Shown: piece by piece, positions 17,023-24,544 of the stretch
Layout of the letters: every line of letters begins with the position of its first letter
Position numbering within the stretch: position 1 is the first letter of the stretch
NCBI GenBank assembly: GCA_035517495.1
Contig: DATIYT010000129.1
Span: forward strand, 32,102 to 96,101
Length of the DNA: 64,000 bases
Direction: 5' to 3'
Source of the DNA: DASZHJ01 sp035517495
Lineage (GTDB): Bacteria > Pseudomonadota > Alphaproteobacteria > ATCC43930 > CGMCC-115725
The notes under the pieces: generated by a model
What the model saw: the letters and a program-made list of their open reading frames with translations, nothing else
What the model was told of the DNA's origin: nothing
The model's database searches: none
Position numbers and translations under genes: made by a program

Positions 17023-17289
17023 ATGTTCGACTCAATCACCGAACGATTGAAAACACTGGCTTCGATACTTGCGACAGCCGGTCTCGGTCTAGGCGTGCTG
17101 GGATTTTTCTACGCCTTTTCGCCATCCGTTGCCGAAGATCCCGTGCCCTACGTTTGGGGAGCGTCGGCTGTCGTCATCGTCCCGATCGTTGTTGTCTTTT
17201 ATCTGGTCGGCCGACGGTTGTTCACCAAGTCAAGAGAGTTGGATAAAAAATTGAGTTGGACAAGGGGGTCAGTGCCTGATCGATTCTGA
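17023..17289 (+). CDS. Small two-helix membrane protein, unknown
   Basis: 88 residues from the ATG at 17023, preceded by GAGGAGG at about 9-15 bases. Two hydrophobic segments (about residues 13-32 and 44-64) are followed by a basic tail, KSRELDKKLSW. It starts 13 bases after the previous membrane protein and has the same lower-GC look, so the two probably form one transcription unit. No family was recognised. Confidence 0.55.
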   Translation: MFDSITERLKTLASILATAGLGLGVLGFFYAFSPSVAEDPVPYVWGASAVVIVPIVVVFYLVGRRLFTKSRELDKKLSWTRGSVPDRF

Positions 17290-17299
17290 CAGGTCGTTT

Positions 17300-17755
17300 T
17301 CAAATCGTGAAATCGAGCGTGGCGCCGAATTCGCCGGGGATGCCTGCGCGGTGCGCGCGCAGGCACAATTCCTCAATTGTCACCTTGTCGAGCCGTGCCA
17401 TCACATCCTCGCGCAGCTCGTGCCAGAGCGGCTGCACCACCTGGTCGCCAAGCGCATGCCCGGAGCCGCCCTCGCCCGCGTCCTCGCCGCGTTCGTGCGC
17501 CTGCACCACCCGCACGATTTCGCCGACGGTAATGCGGCGCCGCTCCCGGGCCAAGCGATAGCCGCCGCGCGGACCGCGCATGCCCGTCAAGATGCCCGCG
17601 CGCACCAGTTGCTGCAGCACCGGCTCCAGATACCGGCGCGGGATGCCCTGGCGACCCGTGATCTCGATCGACTGCACCGGTACCGTGCCGGCGTTGTAGG
17701 CGATATCGAGCACGGCCTCGATCGCGAACATCAGCTTCTTGCCGGGACGCAGCAT
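17300..17755 (-). CDS. Rrf2-family transcriptional regulator
   Basis: 151 residues from the ATG at 17755 (MLRPGKKLMFAIEAVLDIA). The N-terminal winged helix with GIPRRYLEPVLQQLVRAGIL and GPRGGYRLARERRRITVGEIVR is the Rrf2 signature. The three clustered cysteines that hold the Fe-S cluster in IscR are not present; only one Cys is seen, in EELCLRAH. Position on the strand leading into cysK suggests control of cysteine synthesis like CymR, though two unrelated ORFs now separate them. Confidence 0.85.
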   Translation of the reverse strand: MLRPGKKLMFAIEAVLDIAYNAGTVPVQSIEITGRQGIPRRYLEPVLQQLVRAGILTGMRGPRGGYRLARERRRITVGEIVRVVQAHERGEDAGEGGSGHALGDQVVQPLWHELREDVMARLDKVTIEELCLRAHRAGIPGEFGATLDFTI

Positions 17756-17839
17756 CGCGGCCTCAGCGGCCTGTCGCGCCGAACCCGCCGCACCGCGGCA
17801 GCATGGTGGGTGCCGCCGCCCGAGCCGCGGAGACGCCAT

Positions 17840-19054
17840 TCATTCCGCCGCCTCCTTCCGCGCGAGCGTGCCGGCGATGCGCTCGGCGAGGCGTTCGGCG
17901 ACGGCGGCCTTGGTGAGGACCGGCCAGTCCTCGACGCCCGCCGCATCGATCAAATGGATGGCGTTGCGGTCGCCCCCGAAAGTGCCGGTCTTCGCCGAAA
18001 CGTCGTTGGCGAGAATCCAGTCGCAGCCCTTCTTCTGCCGCTTGGCCTTGGCATTCTCGATGAGCTTTTCCGTCTCAGCCGCGAATCCGATCACCAATCG
18101 CGGACGGCGGTTCCCGGCTCGGCTCAGGGTCGCGAGGACGTCGGGATTCTCGACCAGGGTCAGCGCCGGCGGCGGGCCTTTCTGCTTCTTGAGTTTCTGT
18201 GGCGCCGCCTCGACACGCCAGTCCGCTACGGCGGCGGCGCAGATCGCCACATCCGCCGGCAGCGCAGCTTCGCAAGCCGCAAGCATTTCGCGCGCGCTCT
18301 CCACGTGGACAACGCGCACGCCAGGCGGATCAGGCTCCTGCGTCGGGCCGGACACCAGCACAGTCTCGGCGCCAAGCCGCGCCAGGGCGGCGGCGATCGC
18401 GTGGCCCTGCTTTCCCGAAGAGCGGTTGGCGATGTAGCGCACGGGATCGATCGCCTCGTATGTGGGGCCGCTGGTCACCAGCGCGCGCCGGCCCTTGAGG
18501 CGGGAATGGTTCGAGAATACCGCTTCGACCTCGGCGACGATCTCGAGAGGCTCGGACATCCGCCCCACGCCGCTCTCCCCCTCGGCGAGTGCGCCCTCGG
18601 CCGGACCGACGAAGCGCACGCCGCGCGTTTGCAGCACCGCGCAATTGGCACGCGTCGCCGCATGCGCCCACATGCGCCAGTTCATGGCGGGCGCCACGAG
18701 GATTGGCTTCTCGGTCGCGAGCAGCAGAGTTGCGGCGAGATCGTCGGCGAGGCCGTGCGCCATCTTGGCAAGGAGATCGGCGGTCGCCGGCGCCACCACC
18801 AGCAGGTCCGCGGCCTGGGCCAAGGTCAGGTGCCCCATCTCGCTCTCCTCGGTGAGCGAGAAGAGGTCGGTCGAGACGCGCTCGCCCGATAGCGCCGCCG
18901 CGGCGAGCGGCGTCACGAACTGCTGCGCCGCCGCCGTCATCACGCAACGGACTTGAGCGCCACGCTCGCGCAGCCGGCGGATCAGGTCGAGGCTTTTATA
19001 GGCCGCGATGCCGCCGGCGATGACGAGGAGAATACGACGATTATGGAGCGTCAC
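17840..19054 (-). CDS. coaBC: Bifunctional phosphopantothenoylcysteine decarboxylase/synthetase
   Basis: 404 residues from a GTG at 19054 that has AAGGGG upstream. The CoaC half (about residues 1-185) shows GGIAAYKSLDLIRRL, APATADLLAKMAHG and PAMNWRMW. The CoaB half begins at ALVTSGPTYEAIDPVRYIAN, with RSSGKQG and ILANDVS. The protein joins cysteine to phosphopantothenate and decarboxylates the product in coenzyme A synthesis. The cysteine of the CoaC flap in the E. coli protein (ACGDIGPGRM) is a glutamate here (AEGESGVGRM), a variation that may be normal in some lineages. Its direction and spacing fit an operon with ubiB. Confidence 0.94.
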   Translation of the reverse strand: MTLHNRRILLVIAGGIAAYKSLDLIRRLRERGAQVRCVMTAAAQQFVTPLAAAALSGERVSTDLFSLTEESEMGHLTLAQAADLLVVAPATADLLAKMAHGLADDLAATLLLATEKPILVAPAMNWRMWAHAATRANCAVLQTRGVRFVGPAEGALAEGESGVGRMSEPLEIVAEVEAVFSNHSRLKGRRALVTSGPTYEAIDPVRYIANRSSGKQGHAIAAALARLGAETVLVSGPTQEPDPPGVRVVHVESAREMLAACEAALPADVAICAAAVADWRVEAAPQKLKKQKGPPPALTLVENPDVLATLSRAGNRRPRLVIGFAAETEKLIENAKAKRQKKGCDWILANDVSAKTGTFGGDRNAIHLIDAAGVEDWPVLTKAAVAERLAERIAGTLARKEAAE

Positions 19055-19097
19055 CGCGACCCCTTGCTCTGTTGCTCTTGGGGCTCGATTTTCACCC

Positions 19098-20642
19098 CTA
19101 CCACAACGCTGCCGCAATCGCCAGCAACGCCAACGCGGCAAGCCAGAGCGGCAGGCTCAAGGCCGCGCGGCCCGGGCGCGCGGCCCCGGGTGTCGCATGG
19201 TTAACCCCGCGCTGACGCCGCTCCTCGGCGAATGACGCGGCCACCGTCTCCAGGTCGCGGAGCAACGTCGGCAAGCGCTCCAGGCCGGCCGCCACGTCGG
19301 CGGCCAGATCGACGAGCCGCGCCTCGGGGCCGCGGTTCTCTCGCACCCATTGCTCGACCAGCGGGCGCGCAAGCGTCCACATGTTGACGTCGGGGTCGAG
19401 ACGGCGGCCGACACCCTCGGCCACTAGCATGGTCTTCTGCAGCAGCAGCAGTTGCGGCTGAGTTTCCATGTCGAATTGCTCCGTCACCTGGAAGAGCTGC
19501 GCCAGCAGGCGCGCTAGAGATATCTCCTGCAGGGGTCGGCCGAGGATCGGCTCGCCGATCGAGCGGCAGGCCTGGGTGAAAGCGTCTACCGAGTGGCGGC
19601 GCGGCACGTATCCCGCGGCGAAGTGCACCTCGGCCACGCCGCGATAATCACCGCTCAGAAACCCCATCAGCATGTCGGCAAGATAGAAACGTGTCTTGCG
19701 GTCGACGCGGCCCATGATGCCGAAATCGACCGCGGCGATGGCGCCGTCGGCGGCAACAAAGAGATTGCCGGGATGGAGGTCGGCGTGAAAGAAGCCGTCT
19801 CGGAACACCTGCTTGAAGAAGGCTTGCGCCGCCTTTTCCAGGATCGCGCGCGGGTCGTGGCCGGCCGCCACCAGCCTCTCCCGTTCGTCGATCGGAATGC
19901 CCGTGACGCGTTCGAGCGTCAGTACTTGGTGGCTGGTGCGGCGCCAATCGACGACGGGCACGCGAAAGTCCGGATCGTCGCGTAGGTTCTCGCGGAGCTC
20001 CGAAGCCGCAGCGGCCTCGAAGCGTAGGTCCATCTCAAGGCGGACTGATTCGGCGAAAGTCTCGACCACGGCCACCGGTTTCAAGCGCCGAAGCGACGGC
20101 TGGGTCCGCTCGATCAGCGCCGATAGCCAGCGGAAGAGATCGAGGTCGCTTGCAAAAGCACGCGCGATGCCGGGGCGCAACACCTTAACCGCGACCTCCG
20201 CGCCTTCCGCCGTCACTGCATAATGCACCTGCGCGATCGATGCCGCAGCGACCGGCGTATCGTCGAATTCCCGATAGAGCTCCTCGATCGGCGCTCCCAG
20301 CTCACGAGCGATCGTCACGCGCGCCTCGCCGCCGGGAAACGGTGGCAAACGGTCCCTGAGCGCCGAGAGATCGCTCGCGATCTCCTCACCCACCACGTCG
20401 GCGCGCGTTGAGAGGGCCTGCCCGAGCTTGATGAAGCTTGGACCCAACGCGTGCAGTGCCGTCGCCAGCCGTTCACCGGGGCGCTGCGGTGCCATACTGC
20501 GACGCCGAACCGGCCATGCCAGCAGTGCAAGCGGCGCCAAGCCGACCATCTCCAGCGGGAACAACGCGTCGTGCCGTGCCAGGATCCAGGCAATCCGGCT
20601 CATGCGGATGAGATTGCGGCCGGCGCGCAGCATGCCCAGCAT
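19098..20642 (-). CDS. ubiB: Ubiquinone biosynthesis atypical kinase UbiB
   Basis: 514 residues. The ADCK signature FIKLGQALSTR (KxGQ motif), the Ala-rich loop AAASIAQVH, Lys in VAVKVLRP, the DGFFHADLHPGNL catalytic loop and AVDFGIMG are all present. Two hydrophobic helices at the C-terminus (after GAARPGRAALS) anchor it in the inner membrane. UbiB is an ATPase-like protein needed for coenzyme Q synthesis. It follows ubiE with 24 bases and precedes coaBC, the usual alphaproteobacterial order. Confidence 0.95.
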   Translation of the reverse strand: MLGMLRAGRNLIRMSRIAWILARHDALFPLEMVGLAPLALLAWPVRRRSMAPQRPGERLATALHALGPSFIKLGQALSTRADVVGEEIASDLSALRDRLPPFPGGEARVTIARELGAPIEELYREFDDTPVAAASIAQVHYAVTAEGAEVAVKVLRPGIARAFASDLDLFRWLSALIERTQPSLRRLKPVAVVETFAESVRLEMDLRFEAAAASELRENLRDDPDFRVPVVDWRRTSHQVLTLERVTGIPIDERERLVAAGHDPRAILEKAAQAFFKQVFRDGFFHADLHPGNLFVAADGAIAAVDFGIMGRVDRKTRFYLADMLMGFLSGDYRGVAEVHFAAGYVPRRHSVDAFTQACRSIGEPILGRPLQEISLARLLAQLFQVTEQFDMETQPQLLLLQKTMLVAEGVGRRLDPDVNMWTLARPLVEQWVRENRGPEARLVDLAADVAAGLERLPTLLRDLETVAASFAEERRQRGVNHATPGAARPGRAALSLPLWLAALALLAIAAALW

Positions 20643-20666
20643 GACCTAGCGCTCCCGCGCCATGTT

Positions 20667-21419
20667 CTAGAGCCGCCAGCCCGAATGCAGCGCGGCAATG
20701 CCGCCGGAGAAATTGCGAAAACTAACCCGCTCGAAGCCCGCCGCTTCCATCTTCCGTGCCAACGCTTCCTGAGTTGGAAAGCGACGGATGCTCTCGACCA
20801 GGTATTGATAGGCGCCGCGGTCGCCCGCGACGATCGCGCCCAAGGCCGGCAACATCGTGAAGGAATAGGTGTCGTAGAGCCGAGCCAGAAGCGACGCGCT
20901 CACATGGCTGAATTCGAGGCAAAGGAAGCGCCCGCCGGGCCGCAGCACGCGCCGCATTTCCCTGAGCGCGCCGTCGACGTCGGTGACATTGCGCAGGCCG
21001 AACGCGATGGTGACGGCATCGACACTGCGGCTCGCGAGCGGCAGCGCTTCGGCGTCGCCGCAGACCCAGGAAATACCCTCTACCCTCCCGCGATCGAGGA
21101 TCCGGTCGCGGCCGACCTCGATCATTGCCAGGTTAATGTCGCAAACGATGGCTGCGGTTCCCGGGATATCGACAAACCGTTCGGCAATGTCGCCGGTGCC
21201 GCCGGCTACGTCGAGCAGCAGTTGTCCCGCGCGCGGATTCAAGCGATGGATCAGCTCGCGCTTCCAGAGCCGGTGCACCCCGCCGCTCATAAGATCGTTC
21301 ATGAGGTCGTAGCGCGGCGCCACCGTCTCGAACACCGCGCGCACCAGTCGCGCCTTTTCGGCGCGGGGCACGCGCGTATAGCCGAATTCGGCCTCTTCAT
21401 TGCTGTCGTGCTCGGACAT
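20667..21419 (-). CDS. ubiE: Demethylmenaquinone/ubiquinone C-methyltransferase UbiE
   Basis: 250 residues. ATG 21419 is chosen because the family N-terminus follows (FGYTRVPRAEKARLVRAVFE); longer frames run into the mutM promoter. The SAM motif LLLDVAGGTGDIA is at residues 67-79, and YDLMNDLMSGGVHRLWK and GLRNVTD are family signatures. It methylates the quinone ring in ubiquinone synthesis. It is divergent from mutM and co-directional with ubiB. Confidence 0.95.
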   Translation of the reverse strand: MSEHDSNEEAEFGYTRVPRAEKARLVRAVFETVAPRYDLMNDLMSGGVHRLWKRELIHRLNPRAGQLLLDVAGGTGDIAERFVDIPGTAAIVCDINLAMIEVGRDRILDRGRVEGISWVCGDAEALPLASRSVDAVTIAFGLRNVTDVDGALREMRRVLRPGGRFLCLEFSHVSASLLARLYDTYSFTMLPALGAIVAGDRGAYQYLVESIRRFPTQEALARKMEAAGFERVSFRNFSGGIAALHSGWRL

Positions 21420-21482
21420 GCCGCAGACCTTAACAATTACCATCTTGCGGCGCCACCGGCACTGCCCTAAGGGACGGGGGTC

Positions 21483-22316
21483 ATGCCTGAGCTTCCCGAA
21501 GTCGAAACAGTGGTGCGCGGCCTTGCCGCGCGGATCAAGGGGCACCGCGTCGCCAGGCTTGACCTGCATCGTGGCGACCTGCGATGGAAGCTGCCGCGCG
21601 GCCTCAAGGCCAAGGTCGAGGGGCGCTTGATTGAGCAGGTGGAGCGGCGCGCCAAATACATTTTGGTTCGCCTCGAGGGTGGCGGCGTGCTGCTCATGCA
21701 TCTCGGCATGTCCGGACGGCTGCTGGTCGTCGAGCGCAACATGCCCGGGGAGGCGGAGCGCCATGACCACGTGGTGTTCCACCTGGACGACGGCACGCGC
21801 ATCCGCTTCAACGACCCGCGGCGCTTCGGGATGCTGGACTACGTGGAGGCCGGCAACCTCGCCAAGCATCGGTTGCTCCGGGGGCTGGGGCCGGAGCCTC
21901 TCGGCCCAGAATTCACCGCCGACCGTCTTGCGGCGGCACTCAAGGGAAAGCGCACACCGCTCAAGGCCGCTTTGCTCGATCAGCGGATCGTCGCCGGACT
22001 TGGCAACATATATGTGTGCGAGAGTCTCTACTTTGCCGGCCTATCGCCGCGGCGTCTCGCGCGCACACTGACCCCGGAGCGAGCCGCGCGGCTGGTGCGT
22101 GCGATCCGCGACGTCCTCGGTCGCGCCGTCGCCGCCGGTGGCTCGTCTATGCGCGACTACGTACAAACCTCAGGGGAGCTCGGCTATTTCCAGCATCACT
22201 GGGCGGTTTACGGCCGCGAAGGTGAACCCTGCCCCGGTTGCGATTGCGCCCAAGGGATTCGGCGCATCGTGCAGAGCGGCCGATCGACGTTTTATTGCGT
22301 GAAACGGCAGCGGTGA
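21483..22316 (+). CDS. mutM: Formamidopyrimidine-DNA glycosylase MutM (Fpg)
   Basis: 277 residues. The catalytic Pro2-Glu3 of MPELPEVETV and Lys58 in RRAKYIL are present, with the helix-two-turn-helix region GNIYVCESLYFAGLSP. It removes 8-oxoguanine. The C-terminal zinc finger is unusual: it begins CPGCDC, but the last pair reads YCVKR where the family has YCxxC, so the fourth ligand is Arg (codon CGG). The extra Cys in CPGCDC might compensate. GGGACGGGGG precedes the ATG. Confidence 0.94.
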   Translation: MPELPEVETVVRGLAARIKGHRVARLDLHRGDLRWKLPRGLKAKVEGRLIEQVERRAKYILVRLEGGGVLLMHLGMSGRLLVVERNMPGEAERHDHVVFHLDDGTRIRFNDPRRFGMLDYVEAGNLAKHRLLRGLGPEPLGPEFTADRLAAALKGKRTPLKAALLDQRIVAGLGNIYVCESLYFAGLSPRRLARTLTPERAARLVRAIRDVLGRAVAAGGSSMRDYVQTSGELGYFQHHWAVYGREGEPCPGCDCAQGIRRIVQSGRSTFYCVKRQR

Positions 22317-22511
22317 GACTTTGCTCGCGGGTCATAAAAAAGAATAACGGTGCGGAAGTGAGACGGTGAGGATATGGGACGGAACCATTAAGCTCGCTGC
22401 TCGTAGCCTCATTGTGCATCTTGAGGCCGCAAAGCGGTGCCCCGACTGCAACGGAGCGCCTTCACCACGTTAACCTTGTGCAATGGCGTCAGGATAGCGC
22501 TAGGCTGAGCC

Positions 22512-22874
22512 ATGCCTCTTGCCCTTCGCGCCATCCTGGCGCTGATCGCCACCATCCTGCTCGCGGTCTCCCCAGCATTCGCCCAGCAATATGTTCCCGG
22601 TACCGAAGACCTGCCCTTGATGAAGGACCTCGCTGCTGTCCAAGGAACCGACGTCGTGTTCGACAAGCCCGAGGGTCGCATCGTCGAGGCGACGGCCCGC
22701 GGCAAGGTGAGCAAGTCGGCGGTGCGCCGTTTCTACGGCGAGACGCTGCCGCAACTCGGCTGGAAGATTGCACTGTCGCCGGACTCCTGGACCCGGGAGA
22801 CCGAGACCTTGCATCTCGACTTTCAGGGCCGCGACGGCGACCTTTGGGTGACTTTCAGCCTCGTCGCCCGTTGA
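22512..22874 (+). CDS. Conserved exported protein, unknown
   Basis: 120 residues with a signal peptide ending at PAFAQQ (about residue 25). The mature part, VPGTEDLPLMKDLAAVQG to LWVTFSLVAR, has no known domain name to me but resembles small alphaproteobacterial proteins found between mutM and the enoyl-CoA hydratase. The spacing to the next gene is 13 bases, suggesting co-transcription. Likely periplasmic. Confidence 0.75.
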   Translation: MPLALRAILALIATILLAVSPAFAQQYVPGTEDLPLMKDLAAVQGTDVVFDKPEGRIVEATARGKVSKSAVRRFYGETLPQLGWKIALSPDSWTRETETLHLDFQGRDGDLWVTFSLVAR

Positions 22875-22887
22875 ACACGGAGCAGCC

Positions 22888-23664
22888 ATGACCTACAGCA
22901 CGATCCTGGTCGAAACTCGCGGTCCCGTGGGGCTCGTCACCTTGAACCGCCCCGAGGCGCTCAATGCACTCTCGGCGACCCTGATCCGCGAGCTCGGGCA
23001 GGCGCTCGACGCCTTCGAGGCCGACGACGCCGTGGGCGCAGTGGTCGTCACCGGCAGCGAGAAAGCGTTCGCGGCCGGCGCCGATATCAAGGAGATGGCC
23101 GGGCGCTCTTACATGGATGTTTATCTTTCCGACTTCATCACCAGGGGGTGGGAGCGCATCACTACCTGTCGTAAGCCGATCGTGGCGGCGGTTGCGGGCT
23201 TTGCGCTGGGTGGCGGATGCGAGATCGCGATGATGTGCGACACCATCATCGCGGCGGAGACAGCCAAATTCGGGCAGCCAGAGATCAATCTGGGCGTTAT
23301 TCCGGGGGCTGGAGGTACGCAGCGCCTGGCGCGCTTCGTCGGCAAGGCCAAGGCGATGGACATGGTGCTTACGGGCCGCATGATGGATGCGGCCGAGGCC
23401 GAGCGAAGCGGGCTCGTTTCCCGTGTGGTGCCGGCGGGTAAGTTAGTCGAGGAGGCGATTAAGATCGCGACGCGTATTGCGGAGCTGTCGCGCCCGGCTG
23501 TGCTGATGGCGAAGGAGGCGGTCAACCGCGCCTTCGAGACCACGCTTTCCGAGGGCGTGCGCTTTGAGCGGCGGCTCTTCCACTCGCTGTTCGCGACCGA
23601 AGACCAGAAGGAAGGCATGGCAGCATTCATTGAAAAGCGAAAACCCGGATTCAAGAATCGCTAA
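22888..23664 (+). CDS. Enoyl-CoA hydratase/isomerase family protein
   Basis: 258 residues of the crotonase fold. AFAAGADIKEMAG forms the first oxyanion loop, and GFALGGGCEIAMMCD the second. Glu in GQPEINLGVIPGAGGTQRL (both the usual glutamates) supports true hydratase activity on short to medium enoyl-CoA. C-terminal FEKRKPGFKNR is typical. It lies in the conserved mutM-ech-rpsT-dnaA order. Confidence 0.93.
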   Translation: MTYSTILVETRGPVGLVTLNRPEALNALSATLIRELGQALDAFEADDAVGAVVVTGSEKAFAAGADIKEMAGRSYMDVYLSDFITRGWERITTCRKPIVAAVAGFALGGGCEIAMMCDTIIAAETAKFGQPEINLGVIPGAGGTQRLARFVGKAKAMDMVLTGRMMDAAEAERSGLVSRVVPAGKLVEEAIKIATRIAELSRPAVLMAKEAVNRAFETTLSEGVRFERRLFHSLFATEDQKEGMAAFIEKRKPGFKNR

Positions 23665-23707
23665 GATGGGCGCGGCACCGCGCAACCGCGGCTAATGACG
23701 CGCGGGA

Positions 23708-23736
23708 TTGACGGCTCAGCCCGCCCTCTGTATAGA
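23708..23736 (+). promoter_or_regulatory. Sigma70-type promoter of rpsT
   Basis: TTGACG (23708-23713) and TATAGA (23731-23736) are separated by exactly 17 bases, a near-consensus housekeeping promoter about 45 bases before the S20 start codon. A CTTTCCGGAAAG palindrome (23743-23754) lies at the expected transcript start and may add structure to the leader. Confidence 0.75.
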
Positions 23737-23780
23737 CAGCGCCTTTCCGGAAAGCCCCATTACAGCCGAGCAGAAAGATC

Positions 23781-24041
23781 ATGGCGAATATCAAGTCGGC
23801 AAAAAAGCGCGCGCGACAAACCGAGCGCCGCACCGCCGTCAACAAGGTGCGGGTCTCGCGCATCCGCACTTACATAAAGAAAGTCGAGGCGGCGATCGCG
23901 AGCGGCGACAAGGCGGCGGCGCGTGCCGCCTTAACGGAAGCGCAACCGCAGCTGCACAGCGGCGTCAGCAAGGGCGTGATGCATCGGAACACCGTGGCGC
24001 GAAAACTTTCGCGTCTTTCCGCGCGCATCAAAGCTCTCTGA
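23781..24041 (+). CDS. rpsT: 30S ribosomal protein S20
   Basis: 86 residues, highly basic, of family length. MANIKSAKKRARQTERR and the ending RNTVARKLSRLSARIKAL are diagnostic. It binds 16S rRNA during 30S assembly. A strong promoter lies directly upstream. Its location just before dnaA is the standard alphaproteobacterial arrangement. Confidence 0.97.
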   Translation: MANIKSAKKRARQTERRTAVNKVRVSRIRTYIKKVEAAIASGDKAAARAALTEAQPQLHSGVSKGVMHRNTVARKLSRLSARIKAL

Positions 24042-24162
24042 GCGAAAACTCATCCGAGGTCGAAGCCGCGCCGGGCGGAAGCTCGGTGATTTTCTTTCGC
24101 GCCATACCACCCTTGGAGGCGTGCGCGCGATGCACGAACGCAACACATGCAAAATCCGTCGC

Positions 24163-24211
24163 GACTCCGCTAACGAGTCTGTTGCCAATCGCGTCGGCGC
24201 TTCGCTATTGT
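24163..24211 (+). promoter_or_regulatory. Putative dnaA promoter with two GANTC sites
   Basis: TTGCCA (24182-24187) and TATTGT (24206-24211) with an 18-base spacer form a plausible promoter. GACTC (24163-24167) and GAGTC (24175-24179), sites for the CcrM methylase of alphaproteobacteria, lie immediately upstream. In Caulobacter, GANTC methylation affects dnaA transcription; the same is only inferred here. The transcript would have a leader of more than 300 bases. Confidence 0.4.
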
Positions 24212-24477
24212 GCTCGACCGGTGAGCGCGGGGTGGAGAAACGATGTCGGAGAGAGTGCGAGACCGGAGCGTTCGCCGCGAGCCGTCAGTCGCTTAGTAGC
24301 ATCATAAGAAGCAACGCCTGAAGTAGTCGCGGGAACTGAGCCTTTTTCGAACGGTTGGTGAGTACAGGGACGGGAAGCGATTCCCGGCGCGGGGGAGATA
24401 TTGCTCGCGAAGCTCGGGACCTCGTCGCGGGGAGTAGGGAGGACTAGGGCAACATTGCAGCCGAAAAATGTTTGTTA

Positions 24478-24506
24478 CAGTGACCATGGCGGAGCCGTGG
24501 TCACTG
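24478..24506. promoter_or_regulatory. Strong hairpin in the dnaA leader
   Basis: CAGTGACCATGGC and GCCGTGGTCACTG are 13-base arms with one mismatch around a GGA loop, ending 38 bases before the dnaA start codon. It could be an RNA stem limiting translation, or an operator for a dimeric regulator. Confidence 0.6.
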
Positions 24507-24544
24507 CGAGTTCAACCGTCGCAGTTTCGGGGGGCGACAAGACG

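Larger units (their letters stand above)
24042..24544 (+). other. dnaA leader region, about 500 bases
   Basis: No gene is seen. The region holds a possible promoter with two adjacent GANTC sites and a strong hairpin just before dnaA (both listed separately). I looked for TTATCCACA-type DnaA boxes and an AT-rich unwinding element and found none, so it does not look like oriC. Confidence 0.6.

Noticed and set aside
24042..24544. Possible oriC at dnaA
   Set aside because: No DnaA-box cluster or AT-rich unwinding region could be found; in many alphaproteobacteria oriC is not at dnaA.
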